From: Faucicola osloensis_B
GTDB lineage: Bacteria; Pseudomonadota; Gammaproteobacteria; Pseudomonadales; Moraxellaceae
Length of the DNA stretch: 64,000 nucleotides
Reading direction: 5' to 3'
Assembly: GCA_964211495.1 (NCBI GenBank)
Contig: CAXORL010000004.1
Location: forward strand, 62,001 to 126,000
In this document: positions 17,880 through 27,400 of the stretch, piece after piece
Position numbering within the stretch: position 1 is the first letter of the stretch
Layout of the letters: every line of letters begins with the position of its first letter
Notes under the pieces: generated by a model
Told to the model about the DNA's origin: nothing
Database searches by the model: none
The model's input: the letters and a program-made list of their open reading frames with translations, nothing else
Position numbers and translations under genes: made by a program

Positions 17880-19094
17880 ATGAATATCATTGAACATTTA
17901 ACCCGTACAGTAACACCCGTTCTTTTAAATAATGCAACTGACGAAAACCGCTCATCTTTATTAGAAAAATTATACGCTATTATGGTTGCCCGTCTTGCTG
18001 ACGGTACCGTCTCTAACAGCTTTGCTAATGCAACTATCGCTGATGATGACCACAGCTTTTTTGACCGTGTACTACCAGATACTACCCACCGCACAGAGCT
18101 AGTGCAACAGCTTTCACGTCATTACAGTGTACCAGAGCAAGAAACTAGTTCATTGGTAAGCCGTGCCGCGCCGCTGGTACTGCGTGAATTACGCTCACTT
18201 GCGGGTACAACACCGCTCAATACTTTCTTATCAAACAATATTGCGTCTGTGGCTTCTGTGATTCCTGCTTGGGCATATGCATTTATCCCAGCGGGCATTT
18301 TGACTATGTTGAATTTGTCGCCTGTGCATGCAGCCACCACGCCTACTGTCCAAACGACCACTCGTACAGAGGAGCATCTGGTTGCTACCCCTAAACGCGA
18401 TGAAGGTGGCTTGATGAAAATGTTATTGCCAATCATTGGTTTATTGATTTTAGGCGCCCTCGCTTGGGCATTGTTAAAATCATGTAACAAAACTGAGCCA
18501 GTCGCGACGCCAGTTGTGGCTTCGACCACTGCGTCAACAACGACAACCACTACCACGACTGAAGTATCTGCAGCAAGTGCAACAAATAGCATGGCAATGC
18601 CTGTAGCGTCAACCACTGACATGGCGGTAGCAAGCATGCCAATGGCATCTGGCACCACGATGACGACCACTGAAACCACGGCAACAACTATCTCTAGCAC
18701 TGAACCTTCAGTAGTATTTGAAAATGGTCGCCTAAGCTTCTACTTTGCTACGGGTAAAGCACAAGTTGCTGGTAATGCCAAAGAAAAAGCCAATGATATC
18801 CTTGAAGCCGCTAAACAAGGCAAAAAAATCGGTATCAGTGGTTATACTGACAGCACAGGTAATGCTGCTGCCAATGAAAAATTAGCAAAAGAGCGTGCCC
18901 AAGCGGTTAGATTATTCTTGATAGCTAATGGTGTGCCACAATTACAACTTGAATTGATCAAACCTCAAGACACGACAGGTGCTGCAGGTAAAGACCAAGA
19001 AGGTCGCCGTGTCGATGCATACATTGTTGATGACAACGCTGTTCCTGCCACTGGTACCACAACTGTTACGACGGTTGCAAGCCCAGCGAAATAA
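17880..19094 (+). CDS. OmpA-domain envelope protein with N-terminal DUF937-like domain
   Basis: The 404-residue protein begins with a helical cytoplasmic-looking domain (about 1-120) resembling DUF937/YidB-type proteins. Hydrophobic segments follow (SVIPAWAYAFIPAGILTML and MLLPIIGLLILGALAWALL). A threonine/alanine-rich linker spans about residues 210-275. The C-terminal OmpA peptidoglycan-binding domain shows FENGRLSFYFATGKA, GISGYTDSTGNAAANEKLAKERA and an EGRRVDAYI end. The OmpA domain should bind peptidoglycan in the periplasm. The linker is encoded by a degenerate ACC/ACA/ACG run. A GAGG ribosome site precedes the ATG. Its location and role are inferred. Confidence 0.85.
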   Translation: MNIIEHLTRTVTPVLLNNATDENRSSLLEKLYAIMVARLADGTVSNSFANATIADDDHSFFDRVLPDTTHRTELVQQLSRHYSVPEQETSSLVSRAAPLVLRELRSLAGTTPLNTFLSNNIASVASVIPAWAYAFIPAGILTMLNLSPVHAATTPTVQTTTRTEEHLVATPKRDEGGLMKMLLPIIGLLILGALAWALLKSCNKTEPVATPVVASTTASTTTTTTTTEVSAASATNSMAMPVASTTDMAVASMPMASGTTMTTTETTATTISSTEPSVVFENGRLSFYFATGKAQVAGNAKEKANDILEAAKQGKKIGISGYTDSTGNAAANEKLAKERAQAVRLFLIANGVPQLQLELIKPQDTTGAAGKDQEGRRVDAYIVDDNAVPATGTTTVTTVASPAK

Positions 19095-19124
19095 ATCACC
19101 TTTCACGATTGATTCATCGTTAAA

Positions 19125-19155
19125 AATCCTCGATAAGTTATCGAGGATTTTTTTT
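19125..19155. terminator. terminator after the ompA-like gene
   Basis: AATCCTCGAT (19125-19134) / ATCGAGGATT (19140-19149) with a 5-base loop, then a run of T. Confidence 0.85.
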
Positions 19156-19169
19156 GCTGTTAAAAATTT

Positions 19170-20417
19170 TTAGATGCCACTGGCTTTTTGGGTAAAGAAT
19201 TTCATCAAGGGTTTGATTTTGCTAACCGCGCTCACGCCTTCACTGCGTAGCTGCTGAATCGGACGTAACTGTGTACCAAAAATCCAATTAATCCCTGAAA
19301 AACTGTGCATCATCATCGCGTTATTAGCGTAGCGTTGACGCTCATAACGCTGTAAGGTGGCAAAACTTGCCCATAGCTTGTTGCCTGACCGCTGATAATC
19401 TTTTTGTAAAATATCGCTCAAGGCAATGATATCGAGCATACCCAAGTTTAAACCTTGTCCCGCCAAAGGATGCACCCCATGAGCAGCATCGCCAATCAAC
19501 GCTAAGTTGGCTTTGACATAATTTTTGGCATGTTGGGCACCCAGTGGGAAACTGGCGATTGACTCAATCTCAGTGATATCCCCTAAGGCATAGCCACTGG
19601 CAAAAGCGAGTTCTTTGGCAAACGCTTTTGGCGTCAGCGTGAGTAAATCAAGTGCAGCATTGGTCGGCAATGTCCATACCACCGATTGCCAATGTTGCGG
19701 ATTTGCCTGATCGTCAGCCGTCACATCTGCCAGCGGTAAGAGTGCTAAAGGCCCTGTCGGCAAAAACACTTGTCTGGCTGTCGCCTTGTGTGGCTGCTCG
19801 GTTTTGATGGCGCAGCAGATTGCGGTTTGCTGATATGCCAAAGTCTCTAACCCAATCCCTGCCGCTTGGCGTACCATAGAGCCGCGCCCGTCAGCCCCGA
19901 TTAATAGCTTACCTTGATACGTGGTGCCATTATCTAAGCTAACTTGATACCCCAAATCTTCACCTTGCCAAGCAATATCAGTGACCTTATGCCCTGCAAT
20001 ATGGCGCAAATAGGATTGACCCTGATGGGCAAGCCGCTCATCGTCAAAACCGTCATACAGCGCTTTTTCGATAATAAAGGGCTCAACCATACTGCCCAAT
20101 AATTGCGGTGTTTGAGCATCACCAAAATTTAGCTCGCCCACGCCATTGGTTTGCCATACCTGCATTTGGGTATAGTCGGCTTTGCGTTTGCTTGCCTCGA
20201 TACGCTGCCATGCACCAACCTCTTTGAGTAGGTTGATACTGGCGACGCTTAGGGCATAGACACGAGCATCACGCTGATTGAGTTTGTCGTGCCAATCGGC
20301 TGCTAAAAGTTTTGGGCGAGCATCGATTAAGGTGACAGGATGGCGCGCTTGGGCGAGCTTTAATGCCAATGTCGCGCCAACAACACCACCGCCGATGATT
20401 AATGTAGTGTTTTTCAT
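19170..20417 (-). CDS. FAD-dependent ubiquinone-biosynthesis hydroxylase, UbiI/UbiF type
   Basis: The 415-residue flavoprotein monooxygenase has an N-terminal dinucleotide fold (LIIGGGVVGATLALKLAQ). Also present are the family segment DARVYALSVASINLLKEVGAW, the DG motif LLIGADGRGSMVRQ, and a C-terminal FAD ribityl-binding GDAAHGVHPLAGQGLNLG. The RVYALS..S..LL...GAW pattern is closer to E. coli UbiF/UbiI than to UbiH. It hydroxylates the polyprenyl-phenol ring during ubiquinone synthesis; the ring position is not readable. Its start overlaps the stop of the upstream ubiH-like gene by four bases (20414-20417), so translation is probably coupled. Confidence 0.88.
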   Translation of the reverse strand: MKNTTLIIGGGVVGATLALKLAQARHPVTLIDARPKLLAADWHDKLNQRDARVYALSVASINLLKEVGAWQRIEASKRKADYTQMQVWQTNGVGELNFGDAQTPQLLGSMVEPFIIEKALYDGFDDERLAHQGQSYLRHIAGHKVTDIAWQGEDLGYQVSLDNGTTYQGKLLIGADGRGSMVRQAAGIGLETLAYQQTAICCAIKTEQPHKATARQVFLPTGPLALLPLADVTADDQANPQHWQSVVWTLPTNAALDLLTLTPKAFAKELAFASGYALGDITEIESIASFPLGAQHAKNYVKANLALIGDAAHGVHPLAGQGLNLGMLDIIALSDILQKDYQRSGNKLWASFATLQRYERQRYANNAMMMHSFSGINWIFGTQLRPIQQLRSEGVSAVSKIKPLMKFFTQKASGI

Positions 20418-21685
20418 GATTTCAGCCCCATCGCAAAGGTAGCCACAGCTGGTTTCACAAATGGCACTTTATCAAAAGCAATAAGTCCGACATTACGCGC
20501 GATTTTCAGCAAGGGATTTTGGTGCATAAAACCATACACCACCGTATCGCAGAAAATTTCTACCCGTTTTTGGTCGGCTTTACGTCGTTTGGCATAAGTT
20601 TGTAGCATACTACTATCGCCGATATCTTCGCCGCGCATCACTTGCTGTGCTAGCATCTTGGCAAGCGTATCAGCATCGCGCATACATAGGTTAAAGCCTT
20701 GTCCTGCCACAGGGTGCAAGGTGTGGGCGGCATTGCCCATGATGACGCAGCGACCTTTGACTTGACTATCTGCCAATATTTTCACCAGTGGATACGCGCC
20801 GCGTTTACCCGCTTTGACAAACTTGCCTGCTAAGCTGCCAAAGGCTCGTTGAATGGTGTCAAGAAAGTATTGGTCATCGTCCAGATACCGCTGTTCTTCG
20901 CCTTTTGGGCACACCCATACCACAGAGCGGCGGTAGCCTTGCTGGGCTTGTCGTCCATCCCCTTGACCGATATCAAACGCATCAACCAAAGGCAACACGG
21001 CAACTGCGCCCATTTTATTAAAGCGTTCAATCGCTTGATGATGGTGCGGTTTGTCCGTCATGACCACGCCCACGACACCGACTTGGTGATAATCGTGTGC
21101 AGTTGCGCCAATGCCCAGTAGTTTGCGAGATGGGGAATTTTGTCCATCACAAGCCACCAATAAATCAGCCGTTAAGGTTTGGCAAGCTTGGTGAGCTTGG
21201 TCAAAGCGAATGGTGACATCGGTTGCCGTCTGTTGTATATCTGTCAAGGTGGCACCGTCTAGCAAGGTTATCAGCGGATTGTTTTGCACGGCGAGCAGTA
21301 ATTTTTTGCCAAGCCATGCGTTTTCCATTACTTGTCCAAAACTTTCCACCCCTTCGGCTTCTTTGTTGAGCGTCGCTTTACCAAAACTACCTTCTTCACT
21401 GATGTTAACTTCATCAATGCGGCAGGCATGGCTTTGCAAATCATCCCATAGCGCTTTGCCATTAAAGGTCATACTATTATAAATTTGTACCGTACGGCGT
21501 GACAGCGCGATGTTACGGCTGTCAAATTGCGCGCGGTCTAAGTCATCATCAGGGCTGATGGTCGGATACTTGGCTTTTTCTAGTAACGTACTTGAGATGC
21601 CTTTGTCAGCAAGCAGTAAAGCAAAGGATAAACCCACATTGCCGCCGCCGATAATCACCACAGTTTGGGGGGTAAGAATATTCAT
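20414..21685 (-). CDS. ubiH: FAD-dependent 2-octaprenyl-6-methoxyphenol hydroxylase-like protein
   Basis: The 423-residue UbiH/COQ6-family monooxygenase has an N-terminal VVIIGGGNVGLSFALLLADK (FAD ADP moiety). The UbiH-like segment is FDSRNIALSRRTVQIYN with VNISEEGSFG after it. The DG motif is LLVACDGQNSPSRKL, and the C-terminal signature is GNAAHTLHPVAGQGFNL. In E. coli ubiH is followed by ubiI; the same head-to-tail order is kept here with a 4-bp overlap. The ATG at 21685 is preferred over the in-frame one at 21721, because the family's glycine-rich strand starts close to it and AGAGAA lies before it. Confidence 0.85.
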   Translation of the reverse strand: MNILTPQTVVIIGGGNVGLSFALLLADKGISSTLLEKAKYPTISPDDDLDRAQFDSRNIALSRRTVQIYNSMTFNGKALWDDLQSHACRIDEVNISEEGSFGKATLNKEAEGVESFGQVMENAWLGKKLLLAVQNNPLITLLDGATLTDIQQTATDVTIRFDQAHQACQTLTADLLVACDGQNSPSRKLLGIGATAHDYHQVGVVGVVMTDKPHHHQAIERFNKMGAVAVLPLVDAFDIGQGDGRQAQQGYRRSVVWVCPKGEEQRYLDDDQYFLDTIQRAFGSLAGKFVKAGKRGAYPLVKILADSQVKGRCVIMGNAAHTLHPVAGQGFNLCMRDADTLAKMLAQQVMRGEDIGDSSMLQTYAKRRKADQKRVEIFCDTVVYGFMHQNPLLKIARNVGLIAFDKVPFVKPAVATFAMGLKS

Positions 21686-21819
21686 GCGTGTTCTCTTTTT
21701 TAAAGGGCGATTAAAGCGCACCTTATCAGAATTTTTTACCAGTTTAGCACAAATCCTTACGCGCTTTGTGGCGGCAATTGGGTAAAATCCATAAAGCAGA
21801 TGTTAAAGGAATAAGCAAA

Positions 21820-22053
21820 ATGTCGGTACTGCAGTGGTTGTTGCTGTTTTTGCTTAGCAGTATATTTTATGGCTGGGTGCTGCTAGGCAATGGCGCAAAA
21901 TGGCTAGAAGGTTGGCAATCGTGGTGGCTAATTGGCTGGTTTTCGCTAGATTGGACAGCCGAGCAAATCCGCTTGTATGTACTGATCATTTGGATTGTTG
22001 AAACGATTTGGTTTGTGGTCGGTTTGTTTCAACCAAGTTTACGTACTTTTTAG
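21820..22053 (+). CDS. small tryptophan-rich membrane protein
   Basis: This 78-residue protein has two hydrophobic segments (VLQWLLLFLLSSIFYGWVLL and YVLIIWIVETIWFVVGLF) joined by a tryptophan-rich loop (EGWQSWWLIGWF). I do not recognise a family. An AAAGGA site precedes the ATG at 21820; an earlier in-frame start at 21766 lacks one. It is transcribed divergently from ubiH and lies about 260 bp before carA. It is probably an inner-membrane protein. Confidence 0.55.
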   Translation: MSVLQWLLLFLLSSIFYGWVLLGNGAKWLEGWQSWWLIGWFSLDWTAEQIRLYVLIIWIVETIWFVVGLFQPSLRTF

Positions 22054-22135
22054 ACTGTATTTCGACAAAAATTTTGGCTACCTTTTTTTGTGATGTTCTG
22101 TTAAAATAGGCAAAATCAAACCTTAGCGAGTTGGC

Positions 22136-22195
22136 ATGATAAAGTTAATGGCACAGACTGGTAACGCATTAAAACCAGTTAGCTATTTTCTTTAA
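22136..22195 (+). CDS. possible 19-residue leader peptide before carA
   Basis: ATG at 22136 opens a 19-codon frame that ends in TAA at 22193-22195, 115 bp before carA. Its last codons run through a T-rich stretch (TATTTTCTTTAA). An inverted pair ACTGGT/ACCAGT lies inside it, and an AGCGAG just upstream can pair with CTCGCT before a T run at 22213-22218. It may be a transcription-attenuation leader, or chance. There is no strong ribosome site. Confidence 0.2.
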   Translation: MIKLMAQTGNALKPVSYFL

Positions 22196-22310
22196 AATCA
22201 ATGTCTTCTCGCTTTTTTGTGGGCGATACTTTTTACGGTATGTGCATTGAGTGGGCATCGTATACCGTCGCACACATGGGTAGAACACAGGATACGAGCG
22301 GAGGCACTAG

Positions 22311-23504
22311 GTGAACACGAATTACGCAAAAGCAATTTTGGCATTGGCAGATGGTACGGTTTTTTATGGTCGCAGCATCGGTGCTAGCGGACATACCGTT
22401 GGTGAAGTCGTGTTTAATACAGCGATGACAGGTTACCAAGAAATCTTGACCGACCCAAGCTACGCCCAGCAAATCGTCACCTTAACCTACCCGCATATCG
22501 GTAACACTGGCACCAACGATGAAGACACAGAGTCAGGTCGCATCCATAAAGTGTGGGCAAATGGATTGATTATCCGTGATTTGACCATGGCGACCAGTAA
22601 CTTTCGTTCAAGCCAATCACTCAACGAGTATCTGATTAACCATAACACCGTTGCCATCGCTGATATCGACACCCGCAAACTCACTCGCCTACTACGTGAA
22701 AAAGGTGCACAAAACGGTTGTATCATGACCGCCGATAGCGACGGTCAGCTCGATGAAGCCAAAGCAATCGAACTTGCCAAAAGCTTTGCCGGTATCAAAG
22801 GCATGGATTTGGCGAAAGTCTGCTGTGACCAAGCAGGTTTTACCTGGACGCAAGGCTCATGGCAATTAGTAAGTCCAGAAGTGAGCCCAACTTGTGGTCG
22901 CTTTAAAGAATTGGGCACTGACATCGAGCAAAAATTTAACATCGTGGCGTATGACTTTGGCGTCAAAACCAACATCTTGCGTATGCTTGTTGACCGCGGC
23001 TGTCATGTCACCGTTGTGCCAGCCCAAACGCCTATCAATGAAGTTCTCAAACATAACCCAGATGGTATTTTCTTGTCCAATGGTCCTGGCGACCCTGAAC
23101 CTTGTACTTATGCCATTGATGCCATCAAACACATTATTACCCAAACTGATATTCCGCTGTTTGGGATTTGTCTAGGTCATCAGCTATTGGCACTGGCTAG
23201 CGGCGCGCAAACCTTGAAGATGAAATTTGGTCACCATGGCGCCAACCACCCTGTACAAGATATCGAAGCAGGTACGGTGATGATTACCTCACAAAACCAC
23301 GGTTTTGCGGTGGATGAAGCCACCCTACCAAGCAATGTGAAAGTGACGCATCGTTCGTTATTTGATGGCTCAAATCAAGGCATTGAGCTGACCGATAAAC
23401 CTGCGTTTAGTTTTCAAGGACATCCAGAGGCAAGCCCAGGACCCCATGACTGTGCGCCATTGTTTGATAAATTCGCAGCTATGATGGCAAAGGCGAAAGC
23501 GTAA
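22311..23504 (+). CDS. carA: carbamoyl-phosphate synthase, small (glutaminase) subunit
   Basis: The 397-residue subunit hydrolyses glutamine and channels ammonia to CarB for carbamoyl phosphate, the shared precursor of arginine and pyrimidines. The N-terminal domain starts ALADGTVFYGRSIGA. The class I amidotransferase domain has the nucleophile in FGICLGHQLLALA and the His-Glu pair in FQGHPEASPGPHD. The start codon is GTG at 22311, supported by a GGAGG site (about 22300). Length is near E. coli CarA (382). carB lies downstream but is separated by a phzF-like gene and a terminator. Confidence 0.95.
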   Translation: MNTNYAKAILALADGTVFYGRSIGASGHTVGEVVFNTAMTGYQEILTDPSYAQQIVTLTYPHIGNTGTNDEDTESGRIHKVWANGLIIRDLTMATSNFRSSQSLNEYLINHNTVAIADIDTRKLTRLLREKGAQNGCIMTADSDGQLDEAKAIELAKSFAGIKGMDLAKVCCDQAGFTWTQGSWQLVSPEVSPTCGRFKELGTDIEQKFNIVAYDFGVKTNILRMLVDRGCHVTVVPAQTPINEVLKHNPDGIFLSNGPGDPEPCTYAIDAIKHIITQTDIPLFGICLGHQLLALASGAQTLKMKFGHHGANHPVQDIEAGTVMITSQNHGFAVDEATLPSNVKVTHRSLFDGSNQGIELTDKPAFSFQGHPEASPGPHDCAPLFDKFAAMMAKAKA

Positions 23505-24368
23505 ATGCAACAATACCCTTTTCACTTGGTTAATGTCTTTGCCGAAAGCCATTTTGGTGGTAATCCGCTTGCCGTATTTCCCCATGCCGATGGGCTAAAT
23601 GATGAGCAAATGCAGTCGATTGCTCAGCAGTTTAACTTGAGTGAAACGGTTTTTATCTTTGCCCCAACTGATTTACATGGTACAAAAGCCATCGCCAATT
23701 TACGTATTTTTACCCCAAATTATGAAATGCCGCTGGCAGGACATCCAACGCTTGGCTCGGGATTTATTTTAAAAAGTCTCAATGACTTGCCCAGTCAATT
23801 TGTGGTTAATACACAAGCCAAGGCAGTAGAAATTTTTACCAGTAATAGCCGTATAGAAATCAAAATTCAGGGTTATCAGGCTAAGCAAATTAATGCTAAT
23901 GAGGTTAGTTTGGCAGCATCAAGCGGCATAAATACGGACGATTTTGTAGGTCATGCTTATTTTATCAATAGCGGCACACAACAAATCTTGGTTGAACTAA
24001 CCAATCGCCAAGCGCTAGCCAATGTGCAAATTGATATGGCAAAACTTCGTGAGTTAAACATTGATAATCCCTTTAAAACCACCGAAGAGCCTTCTATTTA
24101 TTATTGGTTTGATGATGGTGAAATTATCCATTCGCGGATGTTTTTTGAGCAAAATAATAGCTTGGTAGAAGACAGCGGCACAGGTTCGGCATGTGCCAAT
24201 TTGGGGGCGTATTTTATTAGCCAAAACCACTACCCGATTAGCAAAGCCATTCACCAAGGCGATGACATGGGCAGACCCAACCGCTTGATGCTCAACGTCG
24301 ATAACGAGCAAAACATTTTTGTGGGTGGCAATGTCATCGAAGTGGGCAAAGGTGAGTTTTATTTATAA
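23505..24368 (+). CDS. PhzF-family isomerase-like protein
   Basis: The 287-residue protein has the diaminopimelate-epimerase-like fold of the PhzF family. The N-terminal VNVFAESHFGGNPLAVF is the family signature, with SETVFIF following (catalytic Glu expected here). A central LRIFTPNYEMPLAGHPTLGSGF and a C-terminal VEDSGTGSACANLGAYF are also present. Enzymatic roles vary and the substrate is unknown. Its ATG directly follows the carA stop codon with no gap, so the two are almost certainly co-transcribed and possibly translationally coupled. A terminator lies just after it, before carB. Confidence 0.88.
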   Translation: MQQYPFHLVNVFAESHFGGNPLAVFPHADGLNDEQMQSIAQQFNLSETVFIFAPTDLHGTKAIANLRIFTPNYEMPLAGHPTLGSGFILKSLNDLPSQFVVNTQAKAVEIFTSNSRIEIKIQGYQAKQINANEVSLAASSGINTDDFVGHAYFINSGTQQILVELTNRQALANVQIDMAKLRELNIDNPFKTTEEPSIYYWFDDGEIIHSRMFFEQNNSLVEDSGTGSACANLGAYFISQNHYPISKAIHQGDDMGRPNRLMLNVDNEQNIFVGGNVIEVGKGEFYL

Positions 24369-24369
24369 T

Positions 24370-24396
24370 AAAAAGTGCGTTAATCGCGCTTTTTTT
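24370..24396 (+). terminator. terminator between phzF-like gene and carB
   Basis: AGTGCG (24374-24379) / CGCGCT (24385-24390) with a T·G wobble, flanked by A and T runs. It suggests carB can be transcribed apart from carA. Confidence 0.65.
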
Positions 24397-24479
24397 AAAA
24401 TTAGGGTTTTAGAACATCAGTTAGTACTCAGTTTTTTATTTTAAATTTTACGTAATGCAGTTAAAAAGGGTGTAAAGCA

Positions 24480-27400
24480 ATGCCAAAACGTACCGACATC
24501 AAATCCATTCTTATCATTGGCGCAGGTCCTATCGTCATCGGACAAGCCTGTGAATTTGACTATTCAGGCGCACAAGCCTGTAAAGCCTTACGTGAAGAAG
24601 GCTACCGCGTCATTCTGGTTAACTCAAACCCCGCCACCATCATGACCGACCCCGTCATGGCAGATGCCACCTACATCGAGCCCATCACCTGGCAAACGGT
24701 AGAGCGCATCATTGATAAAGAACGACCCGATGCCATCTTGCCAACCATGGGCGGACAAACCGCGCTCAACTGTGCGCTAGACTTGGACAAATATGGCGTA
24801 CTGGAAAAATATGGCTGCGAGCTGATTGGGGCGACCAAAGACGCCATCGAAAAAGCCGAAGACCGTAACCTGTTTGACCAAGCGATGAAAAAAATCGGCT
24901 TAGAGTGTCCACGCGCCGAAGTGGCCGAAACCATGGAACAAGCCTTCGCCATTCAAGCCAAAGTCGGCTTTCCCTGCATCATTCGCCCATCGTTTACCAT
25001 GGGGGGTTCAGGTGGTGGTATCGCTTACAACCGTGACGAATTTGTCGAGATTTGTGAGCGCGGTTTTGACTTATCGCCCACTCACCAACTATTGATTGAT
25101 GAAAGCTTAATCGGTTGGAAAGAGTATGAGATGGAAGTTGTCCGTGACAAAAAAGACAACTGTATCATCGTCTGTTCGATTGAAAACTTTGACCCTATGG
25201 GTGTCCACACAGGCGACTCTATCACTGTGGCACCTGCGCAGACTTTGACAGATAAAGAATACCAAATCATGCGTAACGCGTCATTGGCGGTGCTGCGTGA
25301 GATTGGCGTGGAGACCGGTGGTTCAAACGTACAATTTGGTATTGACCCAAAAACCGGTCGTATGGTGGTCATCGAGATGAACCCACGTGTTAGCCGTTCA
25401 TCTGCCTTGGCATCTAAAGCCACGGGGTTCCCGATTGCCAAAATCGCGGCAAAACTTGCGGTCGGTTACACCCTCGATGAACTCAGCAATGACATTACAG
25501 GCGGCTTGACCCCAGCTAGCTTTGAGCCTGCCATTGATTATGTGGTGACTAAAGTACCGCGCTTTAACTTTGAAAAATTCCCCCAAGCTGACAGCACTTT
25601 ATCTACCCAAATGAAATCGGTGGGTGAAGTGATGGCGATTGGTCGTAACTTCCAAGAGTCGATGCAAAAAGCGTTACGCGGTCTTGAGATTGGCGTGAAT
25701 GGTTTTGATGAGTATCTTGATTTCAATCAAGACGAGGATACCATTCGCAGCACCTTAAAAGTTAAGTTAAAAACCCCCACACCTGACCGTATTTTCTATA
25801 TTGCTGATGCCTTCCGTTTTGGCATGAGCGTAGATGAGGTATTTGATTTTACTCGCATTGACCCTTGGTTTTTAGTCCAAATTGAAGACATCGTCAAAAC
25901 GGAAAAATTGGTGAAAGAAACTGGCTTTGGCGGTTTGACCCGCGACAACTTGCGTCAATTCAAACGTAAAGGGTTATCAGATTTACGCTTGGCAACGCTC
26001 TTGGGTATCTCACAAAAACAACTGCGTAAAAAACGTTGGGATTTGGGCGTGTATCCTGTGTACAAACGCGTGGATACCTGTGCCGCGGAGTTTTCGACTT
26101 CAACCGCTTACATGTATTCAAGCTATGATGACGAATGTGAAGCCAATCCAACCAATAACAAAAAAATCATGGTTATCGGCGGTGGTCCTAACCGCATTGG
26201 TCAAGGTATTGAATTTGACTATTGCTGTGTGCACGCCGCCTTGGCAATGCGTGAAGATGGTTATGAGACCATCATGGTCAACTGTAACCCTGAAACGGTT
26301 TCCACTGACTATGACACCTCTGACCGTCTGTACTTTGAGCCTATTACGTTAGAAGATGTGCTTGAAATCGTGCGCATCGAAAAACCCGAAGGCGTGATTG
26401 TGCAGTACGGTGGACAAACGCCATTAAAATTAGCGCGCGCACTGGAAGCTGCAGGCGTGCATATCATCGGTACCAGCCCAGATGCGATTGACCGTGCAGA
26501 AGACCGTGAACGTTTCCAACACATGATTCAGCAATTGGGCTTTACTCAGCCGCCCAATGCCTTGGCGACCAGTACCGAAGACGGTATCGTCAAAGCGACG
26601 CAAGTGGGCTACCCCCTAGTTGTCCGTCCCTCTTACGTGTTGGGCGGTCGCGCGATGGAAATCGTTTATAACGAAAACGAACTGCGTCGTTATTTGCGTG
26701 AAGCCGTACAAGCGTCCAATGAAGCCCCTGTGTTACTTGACCGCTTCTTGGATGATGCGATTGAAGTGGATGTGGATTGTATCTCTGACGGCGCCAATGT
26801 GGTGATTGGCGGTATCATGCAGCACATCGAACAAGCGGGCGTGCATTCAGGCGATTCAGCGTGTTCAATCCCCCCGTATTCACTCAGCCAAGAGATTTGC
26901 GATGTGATGCGCGAACAAACCGTAGCGATGGCAAAAGAGCTGGGTGTAGTGGGCTTGATGAATGTCCAATACGCGGTCAAAGATGGTGTGGTTTATATCC
27001 TTGAAGTCAATCCACGTGCCTCACGTACGGTGCCTTTTGTATCAAAATGCATCGGCACTTCACTTGCGCAAGTCGCTGCGCGTTGTATGGCTGGCACAAC
27101 GCTTGTGGAACAAAGCTTTACCACTGAAGTGATTCCAACATTTTTTGCGGTCAAAGAAGCGGTCTTCCCTTTTGCCAAATTCCCAGGCGTTGACCCCATT
27201 TTAAGCCCTGAGATGAAATCAACGGGTGAAGTCATGGGCGTGGGTCAAACCTTTGGTGAGGCTTACTACAAAGCCATCATCGGCAGTAATGATAGATTGC
27301 CCGGTTTGCCAGTGGAAAATGAAGTTAAAAAAGTATTCTTATCAGTGCGTGAAAGCGACAAAGCCAATCTAGTACCAGTGGCAAAACAATTTGCCGAGTA

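Noticed and set aside
18122..18700. Long valine-rich minus-strand frame
   Set aside because: It is antisense to the threonine-rich linker and helical domain of the OmpA-like gene, whose composition explains it.
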